From Minisyncoccota bacterium (GTDB taxonomy: Bacteria > Patescibacteria > Paceibacteria > UBA9973): a stretch of DNA of 11,403 nucleotides. The notes below the pieces were generated by a model. It ran no database searches. It was not told where the DNA came from and was given only the letters and a program-made list of their open reading frames with translations. The position numbers were made by a program, and so were the translations under genes. Location of the stretch: assembly GCA_028696935.1 (NCBI GenBank), contig JAQVGE010000019.1, forward strand, positions 1-11,403, given 5' to 3'. Positions 7,046 through 11,403 of the stretch are shown here, piece after piece; positions within the stretch are counted from its first letter, which is position 1, and every line of letters starts with the position of its first letter.

Positions 7046-7429
7046 TTAATTTCGACTCTTAATTGATTTTATCAGACCATTAAGAAGTTTGCTAGTAAGA
7101 ATTGTTTTTTCAGTAATTTCTTTAAAATATTTTTGTTTTAAATACCCCAGATCTCTAGCGACCAGAAGATGATTTTGTGTTTCATTTAATGAACCATTAG
7201 CTATATGATAAAAATGAATTTTATCTTTTGCTGTTTGTCTACCAAACCCTTCGGCTATATTAGCAGAAACAGAAGAAATTGACCTCCTTAGTTGGTCTGA
7301 TAATCCAAACTTCTCACATTCCGGGAAACTTTCAATATTTTTATATATACAAAGAGTAAGCTTATGAGCTTCTTTCCAGGCCTTTAAGTCGGTAAAAGAA
7401 CTAATTTTATTCATATTTTCTTCTTGCAT
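7046..7429 (-). CDS. Four-helix-bundle protein (23S rRNA intervening-sequence family)
   Basis: This 127-aa protein is a clear member of the S23/IVS four-helix-bundle family (TIGR02436 type), first known from ORFs in intervening sequences of 23S rRNA genes and structurally related to the Avd protein of diversity-generating retroelements. Diagnostic stretches are DLKAWKEAHKLTLCIYK (helix 1), FPECEKFGLSDQLRRSISSV and SANIAEGFGR (helix 2, the most conserved part), a FYHIANGSLNETQNHL section (helix 3) and a last helix near 102-124. Function is unknown; nucleic-acid association is suspected in the literature for the family. Two starts are possible: ATG 7429 or ATG 7414 (residue 6), which would give the more usual MNKISSFTDL opening. 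It interrupts the T4SS-like operon between the duplicated-domain protein and PrgI and is bounded by inverted repeats, so it is probably an acquired passenger rather than a secretion component. Confidence 0.93.
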   Translation of the reverse strand: MQEENMNKISSFTDLKAWKEAHKLTLCIYKNIESFPECEKFGLSDQLRRSISSVSANIAEGFGRQTAKDKIHFYHIANGSLNETQNHLLVARDLGYLKQKYFKEITEKTILTSKLLNGLIKSIKSRN

Positions 7430-7441
7430 TTGTGTTTTTAC

Positions 7442-7473
7442 CCTTTCTCCTTACTGCCTACTACGTACTACTT
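7442..7473 (-). repeat. Right inverted repeat of the four-helix-bundle unit
   Basis: On the - strand it reads AAGTAGTACGTAGTAGG followed by CAGTAAGGAGAAAGG, matching 7010-7041 at 27 of 32 positions. Its outer edge overlaps the TAA stop (7472-7474) of the upstream gene. Its inner edge includes AAGGAG and AAAGG purine tracts 10-17 nt ahead of the four-helix-bundle start, so the repeat may also serve that gene as its ribosome-binding region. Confidence 0.75.
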
Positions 7474-8524
7474 AACCGATTTCTTCACGATAAGGGTCAT
7501 AGTTTGATGGTTTTTCATCTAAAGAGCCAGAAATTCCTTTGGTAGTATGATCACTAACAGAAGAGGGGCTAATGGTTGGATTAGTCAGTCTTTCCCCTAT
7601 AATATCAACCCCAGTGTCTTCTAGTGTTTTATTTTCTTTTTCTTCGTCTATATGAATCTGTTTATTGTCTTCTTTTTCTTCTTCAATAAATTCAATTCCA
7701 GACTTAGCGTATAAACCAGATTCTTGGTCTTTTGAAACATGGTCAACCTGATCTTTTATTTCAGGTTCTTCTATTATTTCAACACCCTCAATTGCTGCTG
7801 TTTTTTCTTCTATTTTTGGGGTAAGAACCTCTTTTTTTGCGTACGGTGGTAGTGGAACATCTTCGGTCTCATTTTTTTCTAAACTATTTTCATTTTTTGT
7901 TTTTAATAATTCTCGAATGTTTTTAAAGATTGATTCATTAAGCCCTTCAATTAATTCCCTGGCTTTATCTTCCGGAATTTCTATTTTATATTTTATTTCA
8001 TTCTCTAGATTGTTTGCTGGAAGAGTTCCAAGCATAATATTACTCACAACTTCTTCTAAAATACCCATTTCATCGATTGAAAGACTGTATTTTTTACCTA
8101 AAGAATAAACTTTATTCTGGTAGTCTGATAGAGAGATAGCCGTTTTTAGATTTTCTGGTAAAGAATTAAACTTAGGACTGATTGGTTTCGGTGTTGCTTT
8201 TATTGGAGTAGAATCATTTTCTAATTTATTAGCAATCGGAGAAAATATCTTATCAAAAACCTCATCGGCTATTTCACGAGCTTCTTTTTCTGAGGTTATA
8301 ATGAATTCCATTATATTTTTTTCTAGAGATTCTGGTTTTTCCAAGCCCAACAAAACCAAAATTATTTCTATTTGAAAAGATTCAATTTCTTCATCAATTA
8401 AATACTTTTTTCCAATATTTTCTGAAAGATTTTCCCAATCAACAGAATTAATAGCCTCTCGCGATTTCTGAGATAGTTTAATTAATTCCTCTCTTTTTAT
8501 TTTTTCTAATCTTTCTTTTAACAT
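7472..8524 (-). CDS. Cytoplasmic acidic protein with tandem duplicated helical domain, T4SS-associated
   Basis: I do not recognise a named family for this 350-aa protein. It has no signal or membrane segment. The N-terminal half contains two homologous helical units, about residues 22-101 and 124-207. They share, in register, (I/L)GKKY...(I/L)DE, an (I/V)(I/V)...LLG/MLG turn, LE(K/N)-x-I, I-(T/P)-(S/E)-(E/D)-K-A-RE-(I/L), and a final IF-x-x-I helix. A Lys/Pro linker separates them. Residues from about 208 on are charged, Glu/Lys/Pro-rich and probably disordered, including ALTERNATING acidic tracts and VEIIEEPEI, IEFIEEEKE and VDIIGERL segments that look like repeated short linear motifs. It lies 15 bp after the VirB6-like gene and is probably in the same operon. 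A cytoplasmic adaptor role is only a guess from context. Its stop codon falls in the inverted repeat, so the last residues may be altered. Confidence 0.78.
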   Translation of the reverse strand: MLKERLEKIKREELIKLSQKSREAINSVDWENLSENIGKKYLIDEEIESFQIEIILVLLGLEKPESLEKNIMEFIITSEKEAREIADEVFDKIFSPIANKLENDSTPIKATPKPISPKFNSLPENLKTAISLSDYQNKVYSLGKKYSLSIDEMGILEEVVSNIMLGTLPANNLENEIKYKIEIPEDKARELIEGLNESIFKNIRELLKTKNENSLEKNETEDVPLPPYAKKEVLTPKIEEKTAAIEGVEIIEEPEIKDQVDHVSKDQESGLYAKSGIEFIEEEKEDNKQIHIDEEKENKTLEDTGVDIIGERLTNPTISPSSVSDHTTKGISGSLDEKPSNYDPYREEIG

Positions 8525-8539
8525 TTTATTTTTTAAATA

Positions 8540-11038
8540 TTATTTACCAGTGTCTCCTTTATCACGGTCTGCCTTTTTCCCACCAGCTCTAATCTCTTCC
8601 GCTGTTTTATCTATAGATGAACTAGTGTCTTTTCCAAGACTAGTAATTGCGTTTACCACCTTACTTGTTTTTGTAGTCATTGAAGAAGCAATAGTGTTTA
8701 ATGAAGTATTTTCAGCTTTTGATAATTCTCTTAATGCTTTTTTCTCTAATTCTTCTGCCTTATCTATACTTTCTAGTATATTTCCTTCAGAGTCTTTAAA
8801 TTCATCCCCAAGACCACCTATTGGTGTTGGTCTTGTTTTTACATATCCATCAATATCCATATAGTCTTCCCATGATAGAATTTTCCTTGTTGAACTTCTG
8901 ATAACATCTCTTTTACTTTGTAACCTTTTTAATTCTGCCAGTTTTTTATTAGAAAGAATAAAATCACCACCATCTTTAGCGTCTCTCATTTCTTGTCTTG
9001 TTTTAGCAATATCTTTATCAACATCATCTAGTTCTGGTTTTCTTGCAAGCATTGTTTCTTTAAGTTTTATTTGAGATTTTGTTATTTTATTTTTTTCATC
9101 ACCTGTTAGAATGTTCTTTAATTCATCCGCTCTCTCTTTTCTTTCTTTGTCTTTCTTTTCTTGGAACTCTACAAAACCACCCTGTTTAGCAGTTCCCAAA
9201 TTCTTAAGACCAGTATCGGCCAACCCCTTACCTGCAACTTTTACTCCACGAATGTCCATACTTCCGCTTCCAGCTGTTTTACCAAAACTTCTTAATTGTT
9301 TTGCTCCCCAACCTTTTATTCCACCCTTTGCTTCAGCGCTTGCAAGGTTTTTGCTATCAGCAATGGCTGCCCCAGCTCTACCTAGCGTAGCCGTACCTGC
9401 TTTTGCTAATAATCCCGCTCCTGCTCCTAAGGCAACTCCTCCAGCAATAGCCCCAGCTTTAGATATTGCATTTGTAATTCCTTGGCCCATCTTTCCTGAC
9501 ATGTTTTTTGCAACATCTTTAGCTTTATTAAATAAAACAATAATAAATATAAAAGGAACAATTACTGCAAGTATCCACTCTAAGTTTTGTTTACTATCAG
9601 CATCACCAATAATTTCTCCAGCAATAGATAAAAATCTTATTATTATATAGATGAAAAACATAAAAACAGGAGCCAGAAAAGCCAGTTTAAGAGTTTCAGG
9701 CCACCATTTTTTCCATCCAATCGTATCAACTTCCTGAAGTTTTGGTACGGTGTAAGAAAAGAAAGCCAAAGGAGCCAAAATCATTGCCATCCAAAGACCA
9801 ATAACTCTAGCTACAAAAACCAAGGCAGCAGACAGAAAAGTTATCAAACCTACAATATTTACAACTGATGCCATTATTACAATTAAAATAAAAGTCCCTG
9901 GGCTTGCGGTTGTTCCATCCCCTGCTTTGTTAGCATTCATTATTATTGTTTGAGGGTTTATTTTGCTAACAATAGCTTCAGATAGTCTTATTTCTCCATT
10001 TGTTCCAGGGCTGTTTATTACACTACCGTTTCCGTCTTTGTCGTCACCAATTACAATTGTTTCTTGGTTGTAAAACACTCTAGCTAAAATATTTGAGGCG
10101 TCAATAATAACTCTTGTGGCAAATAAACTGAAATTTATAAGCAGTCCGATTAAAACCACATTAATAATCATCTTTTTTGTGTCAAAACTATTTAAATTTA
10201 AGATAGTTGCAAAAGCGATATAAAGAAGAATGAAGATGAAAAACATATTACAGAAATCTCTAACAATCTTCCATCCTTCTACAACAAAAGTTGAACTATA
10301 TGAAGTGTTTTGAACAGAATAAAAGAAGGCAAAATCAAATAATTTACCCGTTAAACCAAAAAGGAAGGCTGTTGGCTCAAAAACAACCACATATAAAAAT
10401 CTGCCAACACAGCCCTTCCATGTAGAAGCATCTAAAATATCACAACTATAGGGCTCTAAAAGATACTCCTCATTAGCTGCTGTTTGGCTTACTCCATTTT
10501 GCCATTCAGTGGCATTTTCATCTAATGTTTTTATTTGTTCATAAAGTCTTACTTCATACAAAGAACCTTCGGTTATTCCCATGTCATAGTTTTCGTCGTC
10601 ATCCCAGAGATTAGAAAAATTCCAAATTATACTAAAATTTTTGGTTTGAAGACGAGCTATTTGTCTAGCTTCTGCAGTTATATTGTATTGAGTACTTGGT
10701 TTTATGTTATCTGAAAAAATGGCAGTAATGCTGTTTGAGCTAGAATTTGAATTGAAAATTTGTGGTGGACCAACAAGATTTCCAGAAGAATCTTTAACGG
10801 TTATTCTTATTCCTTCAACACCACCAGATGTTTCTGACCACTCCGCCTTAGCTGTTACTTTAATCTGATTACTAAAGACGGAAGTTTGTGATTCAAATTT
10901 AATCCCCCCATCATCTGCTTCAACAGTATTTTTTTCTATAACAGCTCCTTTGTTGCTATTCCACCCAACCGAAATAGGCGCGAGAATGTTCGCGAAGACA
11001 ATAACAACAATTAAAATGTAAGGTAAAATTTTTTTCAC
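8540..11038 (-). CDS. VirB6/TrbL-like polytopic T4SS membrane protein with exported N-terminal domain
   Basis: This 832-aa protein has three parts. After a signal or anchor helix (about 5-20), residues about 40-200 form an exported beta-rich region (an Ig/FN3-like stretch at about 45-135) with Cys 199 and 210. Residues about 213-506 carry about seven hydrophobic helices (about 213-240, 261-281, 288-312, 382-405, 406-428, 450-473, 488-504), interrupted by a polar loop at about 320-380. The conserved RVIGLWMAMILAPLAFFSYT stretch (411-430) is the best VirB6/TrbL-like signature. A long cytoplasmic tail follows: an Ala/Gly-rich section (about 525-560), then Lys/Glu-rich coiled-coil-like helices to the end. 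VirB6 proteins form part of the inner-membrane channel in T4SS. The start is GTG: two in-frame TAA codons lie 12-18 bp upstream and the next methionine is far inside (M153). A promoter lies just ahead. Confidence 0.88.
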   Translation of the reverse strand: MKKILPYILIVVIVFANILAPISVGWNSNKGAVIEKNTVEADDGGIKFESQTSVFSNQIKVTAKAEWSETSGGVEGIRITVKDSSGNLVGPPQIFNSNSSSNSITAIFSDNIKPSTQYNITAEARQIARLQTKNFSIIWNFSNLWDDDENYDMGITEGSLYEVRLYEQIKTLDENATEWQNGVSQTAANEEYLLEPYSCDILDASTWKGCVGRFLYVVVFEPTAFLFGLTGKLFDFAFFYSVQNTSYSSTFVVEGWKIVRDFCNMFFIFILLYIAFATILNLNSFDTKKMIINVVLIGLLINFSLFATRVIIDASNILARVFYNQETIVIGDDKDGNGSVINSPGTNGEIRLSEAIVSKINPQTIIMNANKAGDGTTASPGTFILIVIMASVVNIVGLITFLSAALVFVARVIGLWMAMILAPLAFFSYTVPKLQEVDTIGWKKWWPETLKLAFLAPVFMFFIYIIIRFLSIAGEIIGDADSKQNLEWILAVIVPFIFIIVLFNKAKDVAKNMSGKMGQGITNAISKAGAIAGGVALGAGAGLLAKAGTATLGRAGAAIADSKNLASAEAKGGIKGWGAKQLRSFGKTAGSGSMDIRGVKVAGKGLADTGLKNLGTAKQGGFVEFQEKKDKERKERADELKNILTGDEKNKITKSQIKLKETMLARKPELDDVDKDIAKTRQEMRDAKDGGDFILSNKKLAELKRLQSKRDVIRSSTRKILSWEDYMDIDGYVKTRPTPIGGLGDEFKDSEGNILESIDKAEELEKKALRELSKAENTSLNTIASSMTTKTSKVVNAITSLGKDTSSSIDKTAEEIRAGGKKADRDKGDTGK

Positions 11039-11052
11039 AAATTTATACTCTT

Positions 11053-11061
11053 ATTATAACA
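11053..11061 (-). promoter_or_regulatory. Extended -10 promoter element before the VirB6-like gene
   Basis: TGTTATAAT on the - strand (11061 to 11053) is a complete TG-n-TATAAT element, identical to the one before the TraC-N gene. Initiation near 11046 would leave a leader of about 8 nt before the GTG at 11038. No convincing -35 is seen at 17 bp; a TTGGGA lies 19 bp upstream. Confidence 0.55.
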
Positions 11062-11074
11062 AACTATTATCGAT

Positions 11075-11099
11075 AATTCCCAATTTCAATTTCCAATTA
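11075..11099. repeat. Short degenerate AATTTC-type tandem repeat
   Basis: The + strand reads as successive units AATTCCC, AATTTC, AATTTCC, AATTA, about four degenerate copies in the 93-bp gap between the VirB6-like gene and the partial gene to its right. It does not overlap the -10 element. It could be slippage-derived or a repeat remnant. Confidence 0.45.
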
Positions 11100-11131
11100 C
11101 TAACCCTCTATCAAATTATCATTTTCAAAAA

Positions 11132-11403
11132 TTACCAGACATTTAACAGAGTTTCAAAATCTCTTTCGTAAATTCTTCTCATGTGACCTGAGTCAGTTCC
11201 GTAACTTTCGCCAATCTGAATACCGATTGATTCAGCAACATATCCAGCAGGAATATATGAACCTCTGTCAAATTGTTTAAACCAAGGATTACCGTACCTT
11301 GTTTTTGGCCCAGTATAACTTGCGCTACTTGTTTGGGCATAACATTGATTTATTAATCCACTTAATTGATTAACAAAAGTCCTATATCTATCAATTTCAC
11401 TGT
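11132..11403 (-). CDS. Unidentified protein, C-terminal part (5' end beyond the window)
   Basis: On the - strand an open frame enters from the right edge and ends at a TAA (11134 to 11132), showing 89 codons. The visible part is polar, with no membrane helix. It contains one Cys, an aromatic stretch near YTGPKTRYGNPWFKQF, then PAGYVAESIGIQIGESYGTD and an Arg-rich end (SGHMRRIYERDFETLLNVW). I do not recognise the family. Codon use and composition match the neighbours, and there is no stop for the full 272 bp, so it is very likely a real gene. It lies 93 bp upstream of the VirB6-like gene on the same strand, and may belong to the same locus, although the promoter in the gap suggests separate transcription. 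Confidence 0.7.
   Translation of the reverse strand, partial: SEIDRYRTFVNQLSGLINQCYAQTSSASYTGPKTRYGNPWFKQFDRGSYIPAGYVAESIGIQIGESYGTDSGHMRRIYERDFETLLNVW

Larger units (their letters stand above)
7010..7473. mobile_element. Inverted-repeat-bounded unit carrying the four-helix-bundle gene
   Basis: The four-helix-bundle gene is framed by imperfect 32-bp inverted repeats at 7010-7041 and 7442-7473 (27 of 32 positions match by eye). The repeats are built from short GTAGTA/AGTAAG-type units and lie within a few bp of the genes on either side: the left one 3 bp from the PrgI start, the right one overlapping the stop codon of the upstream gene. No transposase is encoded, so it would be a non-autonomous unit. 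I infer mobility from the repeats and the insertion in an operon; I see no clear target-site duplication. Confidence 0.55.

Noticed and set aside
7010..7473. Diversity-generating retroelement, because of the Avd-like fold of the four-helix-bundle protein
   Set aside because: There is no reverse transcriptase and no template/variable repeat pair in the window, and the protein fits the S23/IVS family better.
7010..7473. CRISPR-like or other repeat array
   Set aside because: Only two copies, inverted relative to each other, around a coding gene; there are no regularly spaced spacers.
9111..9650. 179-codon + strand frame rich in Pro and Ala
   Set aside because: It is the reverse of the Ala/Gly-rich tail and last membrane helices of the VirB6-like gene; the composition is explained by that gene.
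1..11403. UGA = glycine genetic code (code 25)
   Set aside because: All genes are complete under the standard code with ordinary GGN glycines, and no in-frame TGA needs to be read through.

Overview
The window looks like part of a chromosome from a candidate-phyla-radiation bacterium (Patescibacteria). The evidence is the AT-rich composition, the lack of clear Shine-Dalgarno sequences, the yidC-jag pair, and a reduced type IV secretion (T4SS)-like gene set whose domain styles (T4SS_pilin, PrgI, split TraC/VirB4, VirB6-like membrane protein) are typical of that group. The standard code (TGA not read as glycine) fits. The phylum assignment is inference from gene content, since no rRNA or marker gene is present.

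Left edge, + strand: the last 21 codons of a YidC/Oxa1 insertase, then a short Jag/KhpB RNA-binding protein (KH plus R3H). A strong intrinsic terminator follows, and it lies inside the 3' end of the convergent gene. Everything from about 576 to the right edge is on the - strand.

Read in the direction of transcription (right to left), the - strand holds: the C-terminus of an unknown protein (right edge); a large VirB6/TrbL-like polytopic protein with an exported N-terminal beta domain and a long cytoplasmic tail; a cytoplasmic acidic protein with an internally duplicated helical domain; a four-helix-bundle (23S rRNA intervening-sequence type) gene inside a 464-bp unit bounded by imperfect 32-bp inverted repeats; a PrgI-family inner-membrane protein; a separate VirB4/TraC N-terminal domain protein; the VirB4 ATPase body; and a block of three exported proteins. 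These three are a triple Ig/PKD-like repeat protein, a pilin fused to a VanY-type D,D-carboxypeptidase, and a membrane-anchored beta-propeller-like protein. Spacings of 1-15 bp within the blocks indicate operons. Good -10 elements occur ahead of the VirB6-like gene, the TraC-N gene and the Ig-like gene, suggesting three transcription units or internal promoters.

Together the - strand genes can be read as an envelope-spanning machine: PrgI and the VirB6-like protein in the membrane, VirB4 as the motor, the two-TM pilin segment as the fibre or channel subunit, the linked peptidase to open peptidoglycan, and the Ig-like and propeller proteins outside. No relaxase, VirD4 coupling ATPase or VirB11 is visible here, so DNA export, DNA uptake and cell attachment all remain possible. 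The most unusual items are the pilin-peptidase fusion and the inverted-repeat-bounded four-helix-bundle unit inserted in the operon.
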